A stretch of 19,399 bases of DNA from a bacterium (GTDB lineage: Bacteria > Spirochaetota > Spirochaetia > JABEVK01), in NCBI GenBank assembly GCA_021782055.1, contig JAJXVP010000034.1:1-19399 (forward strand), in the 5' to 3' direction. Shown here one piece after another: positions 6,406 through 13,836 of the stretch. The first letter of the stretch is position 1; every line of letters starts with the position of its first letter. The translations under genes and the position numbers were made by a program. The notes under the pieces were generated by a model. The model saw nothing but the letters and a program-made list of their open reading frames with translations, searched no databases and was not told the origin of the DNA.

Positions 6406-6834
6406 CTAGAGTTCCAGCACTTGAGGCTGTTGCGCCGCGTGCGGATGACGGTCATCGCCGTAAATCTTAACATTATTGAAGAGCTTGTATCCTAACCGAG
6501 TATGAGGAAGCATACCCTTGATGGCAATCTCGAGAGGGCGGTTGGGGCGTCGTTTAAGCAAAGAGTGATAGGCCTCACCCTTGATGCCACCAATATGCCC
6601 GGTATGGTGATAGTAAATCTTCTTGTATTCTTTACCCCCGGAAACTTTAACTTTTCCGGCATTCACGACGATGACGTAATCACCGACTTCTTGGTGAGGG
6701 GTATACACCGCTTTATTCTTTCCGCGAAGAATAGACACAACTTCAGCGGCAACTCGGCCAAGAACTTTGTCTTTAGCGTCAATAAGGAACCAGCGGCGCT
6801 CAACTTCAGCGGGCTTCGTAAAAATCGTCTTCAT
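6406..6834 (-). CDS. rplM: 50S ribosomal protein L13
   Basis: This is an early-assembling large-subunit protein of 142 aa, normal length. The sequence shows the usual core: RRWFLIDAKDKVLGRVAAEV, GDYVIVVNAGKVKVSGGK, the YYHHTGHIGGIK motif and the IAIKGMLPHTRLGYKLFNNVKIY segment. The ATG is preceded by AGGA about 7 bases upstream. It is the first gene of the rplM-rpsI operon with a promoter immediately upstream at 6873-6904. Confidence 0.99.
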   Translation of the reverse strand: MKTIFTKPAEVERRWFLIDAKDKVLGRVAAEVVSILRGKNKAVYTPHQEVGDYVIVVNAGKVKVSGGKEYKKIYYHHTGHIGGIKGEAYHSLLKRRPNRPLEIAIKGMLPHTRLGYKLFNNVKIYGDDRHPHAAQQPQVLEL

Positions 6835-6872
6835 TTCATCTTCCTAAAGGTACAAGTACGTAACGGGGTGAG

Positions 6873-6904
6873 ATAATATGGCACGCCCGCCCGCTGAACG
6901 TCAA
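6873..6904 (-). promoter_or_regulatory. Probable promoter of rplM-rpsI
   Basis: On the minus strand TTGACG (6904-6899) precedes a CATATTAT block whose best -10, TATTAT, lies at 6878-6873. A 20-bp spacer to TATTAT is long; using CATATT instead gives 18 bp. The GC-rich spacer and the ~40-nt leader are otherwise unremarkable. Confidence 0.5.
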
Positions 6905-6932
6905 GAGCTAGTAAGCCTTCGAGCCCCAAGTC

Positions 6933-7193
6933 CTATTCTTTTTTCTCGGTGGTAGCGTCAGAAGCGGCTTTGGCCTTTTCGGCGGCTTCTTCTTTCTTGG
7001 CTTCGGCGCGATCCTTCAAATCAGCAATCCCGATAAAAATCGCGATGAGACCGACAAATACCGCAAGAATCGGCAGACCGCCAACAATAAAATTAATAAC
7101 TTGCTGGCCCCAGCCCAGCCCTAAGGGGAAGGCGAACGGCAACACAGCCCAAACGGCCAGCGCCAATAAAATAATCCCGATTACAATGGCCAT
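6933..7193 (-). CDS. Small two-helix membrane protein with charged tail, unknown
   Basis: This 86-residue protein has two hydrophobic helices, about residues 2-24 and 33-58, joined by a Gly/Trp turn (PLGLGWGQQ). They are followed by a soluble, probably helical tail rich in Ala, Lys and Glu (KDRAEAKKEEAAEKAKAAS). The arrangement fits a helical hairpin in the inner membrane with a cytoplasmic or periplasmic charged tail. The ATG has a strong AGGAGG, and the gene has its own near-consensus promoter, so it is likely well expressed. I recall similar uncharacterised proteins in spirochaetes but know of no function. It lies between pulA and the ribosomal operon on the same strand. Confidence 0.75.
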   Translation of the reverse strand: MAIVIGIILLALAVWAVLPFAFPLGLGWGQQVINFIVGGLPILAVFVGLIAIFIGIADLKDRAEAKKEEAAEKAKAASDATTEKKE

Positions 7194-7214
7194 AAATCCT
7201 CCTGAACCGTCTTA

Positions 7215-7242
7215 AGAATACCGTAAGAAACACTCTTGTCAA
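7215..7242 (-). promoter_or_regulatory. Promoter of the small two-helix membrane protein
   Basis: On the minus strand there is a perfect TTGACA (7242-7237), a 16-bp spacer and TATTCT (7220-7215), followed by a short leader with AGGAGG before the ATG at 7193. Confidence 0.75.
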
Positions 7243-7260
7243 GTTAAGCTATGTTTAAAA

Positions 7261-9219
7261 TCAGTGCACGCCTGCGTTCAACCCCGAGGGTTGAGTCGCC
7301 AAGACCGCTAAAGAGCGTCCTGGTAGAATAATCATCCCATACGAGGGCTCACCAAAAGGCTCGGCACCCGCCCGGTGAGCGTCAGCTAAAAACGCCCATT
7401 TGCCCGAGGGTAAATACACTTCCCGAGCGCGCGGCTGGGCGTTGACGGCCAAAAACAACTGTTCGCTGGGGTCTCCGCCTGCCCACGAACGGAGCATCCA
7501 GGCGACAACTCCCGGGTCGAGGGTTTCTAAAAATACCAAGTGCTGGCGAATTTGATCGTTACTGCGAAGGCGAAGGGCTGGCCGGGAGCGACGTAAGGCG
7601 ATAAGACCCCGAATGTACTCATAAAACTCTCGGTACCGGGCTTTTGCTGACCAGTCTAGCCCATTGATGGCGTCAGGACTGCGATAACTGTTTTCTTCGC
7701 CTTTTTTGGTCCTAAGGAATTCTTCGCCGGCATGCAAAAAGGGGATACCCTGACTCAGAAAGACGAGGCCATGGGCTAACTTTGCCATTTTGACCCGCTC
7801 CGTTTCAGGATCTAAAGGGTTGGTGTGAGCAAGTTTGTCCCACAAGGTGTGATTGTCGTGAGCAGCAATGTAGTTGATGGTTTGATGCGGCCCCTGCGAC
7901 CAAGGTTCATGGTAACCGTTTAAATTTTGCCACCGTAGCTGAGGATGCGCCGAACACCCCGCAAGAGCGTAACGAACATTTTCGTCCCAACCGGGTGAAC
8001 CGTTGGCAAACCCCGCTTTTCCTGCATCAAAAACAGGGCCTTTCAGGGCATCGCGGGTATCGTCGCTAAAAAAACCAACTTCACGAACCTTGCCCGCGTT
8101 TCGTTTGATCGCCTTTCGGTCATCAGGCAAGGTCGAGAGTCCGCCTGTCCAGCCCTCACCGTAGAGCAGAAAGTTAGGGTCGTCCCTGCGCAAGATTCGT
8201 GACGCCTCGTTCATGGTTTCGACATCGTAAAGACCCATCAGGTCAAAGCGAAAACCATCTAAGTGGTATTCTGACTTCCAAGAGGCCAAAGAATCTAAAA
8301 TATATCGACTGACCATGGGGCGCTCGGTGGCCAACTCATTGCCACAACCCGAACCGTTCGAAAAGTGAGCCCCATACAGGCGATAATAGTAGCGGGGGAA
8401 CACCTTATTTAAAGATGAATCATCGATCGAATAGGTGTGATTGTAGACCACATCCAGAACCACTCTCAGTCCTCGGCGATGCAGGGCCATCACCGCCTTT
8501 TTTAAGTCGATCACCGCTTGTAAGGGATTTTGTGGGTCACTTGAGTAGGCATTTTTGGGTGCGTTGAAATTCCTAGGGTTATAGCCCCAGTTGTACTGCT
8601 CGGGGTCATAATGCAAATCATCCAGCTCATCAAAATCAAAAACGGGCAGGAGGTGAACATGGGTCACGCCCAATTCCGCCAAATGATCCAGCCCTGTTGA
8701 CAGTCCTTCGGGGCTATGAGTGTGCTCTTCGGTAAGCCCCAGAAAACGGCCTCGGGCTTGAATCCCACTCGACGGCAAACTAGAAACATCGCGAATATGA
8801 AGCTCGTAGATCACCGTATCGGTCAGGTGGGCCAACAGGGGGCGAGTGTCCTGCTCCCAGCCCTCCGGCTGAGCCTGCGATGGATCAAAAACATAGCCTC
8901 GGCGCCCCTGCGGTCCAACAGCTTTAGCGTAAGGGTCGACAGCTTCTTCGGCACGTATGCCTAAAGTCGTTACCTGATAGGTGTAAAAGACTCCCAAGCC
9001 TAAGTCTGGAACGGCAGTTTCCCATACCCCTCGCTCTTTTCGTTCTAAAGCTCGCGAGCTAAAGGGAACGGCCGAATCCCAGGCGGCATAGAGATGGAGG
9101 GTAACCTGATCAGCGAGGGGGGCCCACAACCGAAAGATGATGCTTTGAGGGTGCCATTCTGGCCCTAGGGGGCCGTCATAACGGAACTGGCGGTCAAAGT
9201 CATCTGATAGAAAATCCAT
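7261..9219 (-). CDS. pulA: Type I pullulanase (GH13 alpha-1,6-debranching enzyme), intracellular
   Basis: The enzyme cleaves alpha-1,6 branches of pullulan, glycogen or branched maltodextrins. Without a signal peptide it should act in the cytoplasm on imported or stored glucans. An N-terminal CBM48-like domain (about 25-112) precedes the GH13 barrel. The type I pullulanase signature YNWGYNP is at 209-215. Catalytic residues are the nucleophile Asp326 in DGFRFDLMG, acid/base Glu355 in YGEGW, and the transition-state Asp455 in AAHDNHT. The C-terminal beta domain is complete. The start is uncertain: the frame opens at a TTG (9273), with ATGs at 9225 and 9219. None has a Shine-Dalgarno sequence. 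The ATG at 9219 is chosen because a -10 element ends 7 nt before it. The gene is divergent from aroA. Confidence 0.93.
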   Translation of the reverse strand: MDFLSDDFDRQFRYDGPLGPEWHPQSIIFRLWAPLADQVTLHLYAAWDSAVPFSSRALERKERGVWETAVPDLGLGVFYTYQVTTLGIRAEEAVDPYAKAVGPQGRRGYVFDPSQAQPEGWEQDTRPLLAHLTDTVIYELHIRDVSSLPSSGIQARGRFLGLTEEHTHSPEGLSTGLDHLAELGVTHVHLLPVFDFDELDDLHYDPEQYNWGYNPRNFNAPKNAYSSDPQNPLQAVIDLKKAVMALHRRGLRVVLDVVYNHTYSIDDSSLNKVFPRYYYRLYGAHFSNGSGCGNELATERPMVSRYILDSLASWKSEYHLDGFRFDLMGLYDVETMNEASRILRRDDPNFLLYGEGWTGGLSTLPDDRKAIKRNAGKVREVGFFSDDTRDALKGPVFDAGKAGFANGSPGWDENVRYALAGCSAHPQLRWQNLNGYHEPWSQGPHQTINYIAAHDNHTLWDKLAHTNPLDPETERVKMAKLAHGLVFLSQGIPFLHAGEEFLRTKKGEENSYRSPDAINGLDWSAKARYREFYEYIRGLIALRRSRPALRLRSNDQIRQHLVFLETLDPGVVAWMLRSWAGGDPSEQLFLAVNAQPRAREVYLPSGKWAFLADAHRAGAEPFGEPSYGMIILPGRSLAVLATQPSGLNAGVH

Positions 9220-9226
9220 GCTCATC

Positions 9227-9255
9227 AGTTTAGTCACGGAACGGCCCAGGGGCAA
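9227..9255 (-). promoter_or_regulatory. Predicted promoter of pulA, leaderless layout
   Basis: On the minus strand TTGCCC (9255-9250), a 17-bp spacer and TAAACT (9232-9227). The -10 ends 7 nt before the ATG at 9219, so the RNA would start at or next to the start codon. Confidence 0.45.
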
Positions 9256-9258
9256 GGT

Positions 9259-9288
9259 TTGACGCTCAACCAACGGCCAGTGTAAGCT
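9259..9288 (+). promoter_or_regulatory. Predicted promoter of aroA, leaderless layout
   Basis: TTGACG (9259-9264), an 18-bp spacer and TAAGCT (9283-9288). The -10 ends only 5 nt before the aroA ATG and no Shine-Dalgarno sequence is present, which is hard to reconcile with a normal 5' leader. Confidence 0.45.
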
Positions 9289-9293
9289 CAGTC

Positions 9294-10568
9294 ATGCGTC
9301 AAACTGTCAACCCAGCCCGACTTAAGGGTGAAGTTTCCATCCCCGCTTCGAAATCCCACACCATTCGCGCCCTGCTGTTGGCGTCGCTGGCCCCCGGTCG
9401 CAGTGTTATTTCTAATCCCCTGCACTCTGCCGATGCCGAAGCCTGCGTTCAAGCCTGTCGTACTCTTGGTGCGACGGTGGACACCTCGGGGGCAGACTGG
9501 CTGGTTGACGGTATTACGAGCCTCCGTCCGGCTGACAATATTGTTGATACTTTGAACTCGGGGACGACTCTTTACCTTACGGCTTCTTTAGCAGCCCTGG
9601 CCGATGGTTGGACCTTTTTTACCGGCGACCACCAGATTCGCAGGCGCCCGGCGGCTAAGCTTTTGACGGCCTTAGAGGGGTTGGGTGCCCAGGCCTTTTC
9701 AGCCAAAGGAAACGGCTGTGCGCCTTTTGCCATACGAGGCCCCTGGAGGGGGGGGCGAATCAGCATAGAATGCCCGACCAGCCAGTACCTTTCGAGTTTG
9801 CTCATCGCCGCTCCCCTAGCCGCCCCTGGGATCATCACCGAAATCGAAGTTCCCCTGTTAAATGAAGTACCCTATGCTGAAATGACCTTAAAGTGGCTGG
9901 ATGACCAAAACATTTCGTACGAAAGGCGACAGATGAGTTGGTTTCGTATCCCCGGCGGCCAAGCCTACCACCCGTTCTCGCGCCCTGTTCCGGGCGATTG
10001 GTCCAGTGCCACTTTCTTTTTAGTTGCCGCAGGCGTGTGTCGCTCACGACTTGTTCTTAGGGGTCTGGACTACGGCGATACTCAGGGTGATAAAGCCGTA
10101 GTTGAAATGCTCCGGAGCATGGGGGCCCGCATCGAAATTACTCCCGAACCCCGAGGTGGCCATGTGATCGCCATTGAGGTTGACCAGCTCAAGGGAGCAG
10201 AACTCGATTTGAACTTCACCCCCGATGCGCTCCCTGCTTTGGCGGTAGCCGCCTGTTATGCCGAGGGAGAGACCCGATTAGTAAACGTCGAACACGCCCG
10301 CCTGAAAGAAACAGACCGGATTGCGGTAATGGCAACGGAACTGTCCAAGATGGGGGCCAAAGTCGAAGAACGCAGTGATGGTCTGGTGATCCAAGGCGGT
10401 GCGCCGCTCAAAGGGACGCTCGTCGATGGTCACCATGACCACCGCGTGGTTATGTCGCTGGCTCTCGCCGCTCTTGGCGCCACCGGAGAAACCCAGATTG
10501 AAACAGCGGAGGCTGCTGCCGTTACCTTTCCTGAGTTCTTTACTCTTGTGGAACAACTGAAGCAGTAA
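9294..10568 (+). CDS. aroA: 3-phosphoshikimate 1-carboxyvinyltransferase (EPSP synthase)
   Basis: This is the sixth step of the shikimate pathway, joining PEP and shikimate-3-phosphate. Length (424 aa) is normal. Conserved landmarks are PASKSHTIRA (17-26, Lys20/Ser21/Arg25), NSGTT (88-92), RRRP (116-119), TSQ (162-164), catalytic Asp311 in TPDALPA, KETDR (338-342) and DHR (382-384). Two positions differ from the E. coli pattern: Tyr94 occupies the place of Arg100 in the GNAGTAMR motif, and Val410 occupies the place of Lys411 before TFPEFF. As I recall, other spirochaete AroA proteins share at least the Tyr. The ATG is the only sensible start, lacks a Shine-Dalgarno sequence, and sits directly after a -10 element. 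The last 29 bp overlap the convergent rbgA. Confidence 0.95.
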   Translation: MRQTVNPARLKGEVSIPASKSHTIRALLLASLAPGRSVISNPLHSADAEACVQACRTLGATVDTSGADWLVDGITSLRPADNIVDTLNSGTTLYLTASLAALADGWTFFTGDHQIRRRPAAKLLTALEGLGAQAFSAKGNGCAPFAIRGPWRGGRISIECPTSQYLSSLLIAAPLAAPGIITEIEVPLLNEVPYAEMTLKWLDDQNISYERRQMSWFRIPGGQAYHPFSRPVPGDWSSATFFLVAAGVCRSRLVLRGLDYGDTQGDKAVVEMLRSMGARIEITPEPRGGHVIAIEVDQLKGAELDLNFTPDALPALAVAACYAEGETRLVNVEHARLKETDRIAVMATELSKMGAKVEERSDGLVIQGGAPLKGTLVDGHHDHRVVMSLALAALGATGETQIETAEAAAVTFPEFFTLVEQLKQ

Positions 10569-11409
10569 CGTCTGCTAAATCGAGGGGCGGCTTTTCTAAA
10601 GAAAAGCGTCCTAGCTTTCCAGATCGGAACTGGGCCAAAAGATTTTGCGCCAACCGTTCCTGGTCCACTTCGCCTCCGTGTTTGAGCATACCGTGCCGCC
10701 GACCCCACGCCTCGAGGTACACCCAAGGGTCTGCCCCCTCGATAGCCGGCCCAAAGTGCCGTTCGGTCGCTTTGGGGTAGTCCCGAGCCAAAAAGCGGTA
10801 CAACTGGGCGGCTAGATCCAGCGACGACAAAATTTCGTCCTTAATAGAGCCTAACAGCGCCAGCCGGATGCCCACTTCGGGGTCTTCAAACTTATGCCAC
10901 AGAATTCCTGGGGTGTCGACCAAATCGAAAGCCTCGGAATTGATACGCTGAAGGCCCTTTGTGTGGCCAGGTTTTGGTGCCGTCGATGCTTTGTGGCCCC
11001 CGCTAAGGCTATTGATCAAGGTGGATTTGCCGACATTCGGAACACCCACAATCATGGCTCTGACTCGGCGAAGACCAAACCATTTCTTATGCCGACAAGC
11101 GTTCTCGGCCGCCTGGCGCAGAGCGGGAAGGTTTTTTCGTTCTTTGCATGAAATAGGGACAGACAACGTCTCGGGACGAGAGTCCCACCATTGACGCCAC
11201 AAGGCCAGAATATGCGAATCGCATAAATCAATTTTATTTAAAAGAACGACACGGGGCTTTCCCTGAATCAGCTTTTCTAACAAAGGGTTAGAAGTCGCCA
11301 AAGGAGCACGGGAATCTACCACTTCTAAAAATACATCGACTTTGCCAAGGTTTTCTTGAATCAGCCGCTGGGTCTTGAGCATGTGTCCCGGAAACCATTG
11401 AATCTCCAT
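10540..11409 (-). CDS. rbgA: Ribosome biogenesis GTPase RbgA/YlqF
   Basis: This circularly permuted GTPase helps late assembly of the 50S subunit. The permuted motif order is visible: the family start MEIQWFPGHM, then G4 NKID (58-61), G5 SCK (87-89), G1 GVPNVGKST (122-130), the G2 Thr in PGHT (147-150) and G3 DTPG (165-168). A C-terminal helical domain (about 175-289) completes a normal length of 289 aa. GAGGAG lies about 10 nt upstream, inside the 3' end of the preceding gene, which ends 3 bp before the ATG, so the two are probably co-expressed. Its 3' end overlaps aroA on the other strand. Confidence 0.96.
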   Translation of the reverse strand: MEIQWFPGHMLKTQRLIQENLGKVDVFLEVVDSRAPLATSNPLLEKLIQGKPRVVLLNKIDLCDSHILALWRQWWDSRPETLSVPISCKERKNLPALRQAAENACRHKKWFGLRRVRAMIVGVPNVGKSTLINSLSGGHKASTAPKPGHTKGLQRINSEAFDLVDTPGILWHKFEDPEVGIRLALLGSIKDEILSSLDLAAQLYRFLARDYPKATERHFGPAIEGADPWVYLEAWGRRHGMLKHGGEVDQERLAQNLLAQFRSGKLGRFSLEKPPLDLADVTASVVPQE

Positions 11410-11412
11410 CGT

Positions 11413-12024
11413 TTAGCGGCTCCTCTGCGAAATCATAACCAGCTGCCAGGCAACAACCAGCAGACCAGCAAAAAACACGCCGTACAAAAACCCCAAGCGG
11501 CGCCGGGGTTGAAGCACTTGCTTCACGCGGCTACGAAAGGTTTTGAAAAACCGGCGAGCCAGGGCTCGGTCGGCCTTTCCCTTTAAATGACGAAAACGAA
11601 GCAGACCAGCACCCGTTGTAGGGTTATAGCTGTACGAGAGGTCAAAGTCGCGGCCCAAAAGCTCTATTCTGCCAATTTGTTCCGAAAAAGCGGCTCCCTC
11701 GGCTTCGATGACCTGACGAAGCACCCGAGAGAACTCAACCTCTGGGATGCCATAAAACAAAACACCACGCAGAAGCGAGGCATAAAACCCAACCAGAGCA
11801 GCGTAGAGTACCGGCCCCGTGATGCTCAACCAGGTAACGGCAACGTCCCTTTCCCACAAGAGGTACACTAGTGCCACAAAGGGCAAGCCCAAAACTGCCA
11901 AACAGATAGCCAAGCTCCAAGACGACTGAACTAGCGGCCGCGAGCTGACCAAAAGACGCCAAGCTACCCTACCATAATACAGCGCAAGGGCCACTAAGGC
12001 GACCGCAAAAAGATCATAGAGCAT
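11413..12024 (-). CDS. Four-helix membrane protein of unknown function
   Basis: The protein (203 aa) has hydrophobic helices at about residues 4-25, 36-57, 63-90 and 178-198. A soluble central domain (about 94-176) contains FSRVLRQVIEAEGAAF, a strand-like IELLGRDFDLSYSYNP and a very basic stretch just before the last helix (RRFFKTFRSRVKQVLQPRRR). The basic segment suggests the domain faces the cytoplasm. I do not recognise a family. The ATG has AGGAG six bases upstream. It lies between a secreted probable outer-membrane protein (23-bp gap) and rbgA (3-bp gap), so it is the middle gene of a three-gene transcript. Confidence 0.8.
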   Translation of the reverse strand: MLYDLFAVALVALALYYGRVAWRLLVSSRPLVQSSWSLAICLAVLGLPFVALVYLLWERDVAVTWLSITGPVLYAALVGFYASLLRGVLFYGIPEVEFSRVLRQVIEAEGAAFSEQIGRIELLGRDFDLSYSYNPTTGAGLLRFRHLKGKADRALARRFFKTFRSRVKQVLQPRRRLGFLYGVFFAGLLVVAWQLVMISQRSR

Positions 12025-12047
12025 AACCAGCTCCTTGGCGCGTTGTC

Positions 12048-13385
12048 CTAAAACTTCTGAACAAAACTTAACCCCGCTGAAATTTGTGCGCTGGACTTAA
12101 AAAAGGACGACTTATTGACAAAAGCATCCAGAAGTCCTGCATAGGCTGCTACCCCGACGGTGGCGGCAAGTTTCGCGTCCCGGCTAAAGAGGAACTGCGC
12201 CTTGGCATCGGCCCTGACGCCTAGGTGGGTTAGGTAGTAGGGTTGCGAATTGCTCCCCAGAAAATTCGAGGTATCCACCATGATATACGCCCCCCCAACG
12301 GCCAAGGCGGCACTGGTGGCAAGTTCAAAGCGACCGAGACGGAAAGGATAAAACTCAGCCCCGGCATAGGCATAAAAAGGCAACCAGAGGACGTTAGAAA
12401 TATCGAGAATGAGCGGAACCTCGACCCCCACCATGGGTTTAACCAGCCAAAAGCCGCGACTGACGACGCCCTTCACCCCAAGGGCAACATGATAGGCCGT
12501 TCCTGCATCCGTAAAGCGTTCCACCAAATTGGCATACGGCTCCAAGTCAATGCCGAGTCGGGGAATTTCATGCACCGATTGCCCCACAAAAGGATCCCCA
12601 TAGGCAATAAAGAGGCGAGAGGTTTTGGGGTTAACCTTGTCGACAATAGCCAGACCTGTTTCTTCTGTCTGGGGCACGCCATCTTTGGTGACGACCTTTT
12701 CTAAGGTATACTCATCGCCCAGCATAATTCCCATGTTCTGCCCCAGCTCCATCGAGGCAGAATCAAAACCGACATCAACTAGGCCCGAAGAGATCTGAAA
12801 CTGAGGAACTTTTCGTACTTCGAAGGTCAGCAAAGGGGCAATCCCCGCGAGAGCCTGCTCGAGAGCCTGCTGGCGGTTCTGGTCCTGTCCCAGAGACTTT
12901 ACCGTGAAAAACCCACCCTTTACGGGTGTTAGGTCCGAGCCTTTTAAAATGGTAAAGCTGGTTTCAATCGTGGCTTGCCGAACATTGTTGGCCAGCCGGG
13001 TAAAGTGAACCCCGTCTACACGGGGGATAACAACCAAAAAGGAACCGGCGATTTTGTTATATTCGTCAAGGGTTAAGAAGGTTTCACCAAATTGAATGGC
13101 TTTGTCGGGGGGGGTGGTTTGCTCCTTCAAAAGGCGCAACCGAGCGACAAACGTTTGAAGGTTCAAGCCATCCAAGCGAAAGTTAAGACCTAAGACGGTA
13201 AAGCGCCCTAAGCCGACAAAAACGTTTTGAATTTGACTGTCTACCCCTTGCATCAAACCCAGGGGGATGTTGCGATCAGCGGAGGATAGCTGAAAGATCG
13301 CCACATCCTGTTTACTGGAGGCAACTTGAGCGTTAGCGACGACGGCTATAACGCTGATCATCAAAAAAGTTACGACTTTCTTCAT
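12048..13385 (-). CDS. Secreted protein with CsgG/FlgT-like periplasmic part and probable C-terminal outer-membrane barrel
   Basis: The protein has a type I signal peptide (MKKVVTFLMISVIAVVANA, cleavage probably after residue 19). Residues about 25-190 resemble the alpha/beta domains of the CsgG/TolB-N/FlgT type (QDVAIFQLSS, LDEYNKIAGSFLVVIPRVDGV). Residues about 195-265 resemble a small beta domain like FlgT-C (MGIMLGDEYTLEKVV, then TGLAIVDKVNPKTSRLFIAYG). From about 290 on there are alternating aromatic strands (VKPMVGVEVPLIL, FYAYAGAEFYPF) and the chain ends SFVQKF, with the terminal Phe typical of outer-membrane barrels. The barrel half is short (about 155 residues). Domain calls are by pattern only and are tentative; the signal peptide is clear. 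GAGGAG precedes the ATG. Confidence 0.75.
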   Translation of the reverse strand: MKKVVTFLMISVIAVVANAQVASSKQDVAIFQLSSADRNIPLGLMQGVDSQIQNVFVGLGRFTVLGLNFRLDGLNLQTFVARLRLLKEQTTPPDKAIQFGETFLTLDEYNKIAGSFLVVIPRVDGVHFTRLANNVRQATIETSFTILKGSDLTPVKGGFFTVKSLGQDQNRQQALEQALAGIAPLLTFEVRKVPQFQISSGLVDVGFDSASMELGQNMGIMLGDEYTLEKVVTKDGVPQTEETGLAIVDKVNPKTSRLFIAYGDPFVGQSVHEIPRLGIDLEPYANLVERFTDAGTAYHVALGVKGVVSRGFWLVKPMVGVEVPLILDISNVLWLPFYAYAGAEFYPFRLGRFELATSAALAVGGAYIMVDTSNFLGSNSQPYYLTHLGVRADAKAQFLFSRDAKLAATVGVAAYAGLLDAFVNKSSFFKSSAQISAGLSFVQKF

Positions 13386-13406
13386 AGAGTCTCCTCAAAC
13401 GCCGCC

Positions 13407-13435
13407 ATTCTAGCAGGGTTTTCCCGCTAAACCAA
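13407..13435 (-). promoter_or_regulatory. Promoter of the outer-membrane protein / rbgA operon
   Basis: On the minus strand TTGGTT (13435-13430), a 17-bp spacer and TAGAAT (13412-13407), with TGC directly before the -10, giving an extended -10 (TGnTAGAAT). The predicted leader is short and contains GAGGAG. Confidence 0.65.
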
Positions 13436-13455
13436 GCATCCAGGGCCTTTGACCG

Positions 13456-13484
13456 TAGATAAATGGGCTCAAAAGTGCTATAGT
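13456..13484 (+). promoter_or_regulatory. Predicted promoter of the pilZ-proC-GGDEF operon, leaderless layout
   Basis: TAGATA (13456-13461), a 17-bp spacer and TATAGT (13479-13484). The -10 ends 7 nt before the ATG at 13492 and there is no Shine-Dalgarno sequence, so RNA would begin at about the start codon. Confidence 0.5.
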
Positions 13485-13491
13485 CAACCTT

Positions 13492-13836
13492 ATGCCGGAT
13501 GAACGAACCATTCTCCCTAACAGCAATCGCCGCGCACCTCGAAAAAAAGTAGACATTGAAGGGTGGTACAACTACTCGGATACTTGGTATCCCTGCAAGA
13601 TTTACGATCTTTCTGTCAGCGGCGCGGGGTTGAAGATCAACCAGTTTTTTATTGCGGGTGATGTTATTCGCCTCAAGTTTGGTGTTCGTGAAGATTTTCG
13701 CATTGTTGAAGCCATCGTTGTTAACGCCAATGGCACCAGAATTGGGGTTCGCTTTGACGTTGACCCCGCCATGAAAGATTTTATTGAAGATGTCATGGCA
13801 AGTTATCACAAAGCCCCCCCTATCCGGAGACCCTAA
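13492..13836 (+). CDS. PilZ-domain c-di-GMP-binding protein
   Basis: This is a single PilZ domain (114 aa), a cytoplasmic receptor for the second messenger c-di-GMP. Both ligand motifs are present: RxxxR at Arg13-Arg17 (RRAPR) and D/NxSxxG at Asp39-Gly44 (DLSVSG). The rest is a beta barrel (ITLKF-like strands, VEAIVVNANGTRIGVRFDV) with a short C-terminal helix. No output domain is attached, so it should act by binding a partner. Its stop overlaps the proC start (TAATG), and a diguanylate cyclase follows proC in the same coupled operon. Confidence 0.92.
   Translation: MPDERTILPNSNRRAPRKKVDIEGWYNYSDTWYPCKIYDLSVSGAGLKINQFFIAGDVIRLKFGVREDFRIVEAIVVNANGTRIGVRFDVDPAMKDFIEDVMASYHKAPPIRRP

Noticed and set aside
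6850..6859. GTAC-aa-GTAC repeat in the rplM leader as an L13 autoregulatory element
   Set aside because: Only 4-bp arms with a 2-nt spacer, and no larger conserved leader structure can be seen; too short to support a call.
9220..9273. Longer pullulanase start at TTG 9273 (or GTG 9237)
   Set aside because: No ribosome site precedes either codon, the extra residues are not pullulanase-like, and they would cover the predicted pulA promoter.
10590..10607. Inverted repeat GCTTTTC-taaa-GAAAAGC as an aroA terminator
   Set aside because: The stem is AT-rich with a very small loop, no T run follows on the plus strand, and it lies within the rbgA coding sequence, where its codons fit the protein.
13333..13809. 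Long open frame antisense to pilZ (158 codons)
   Set aside because: It runs opposite a clear PilZ domain and through two promoters, has no ribosome site, and its translation resembles no protein family.
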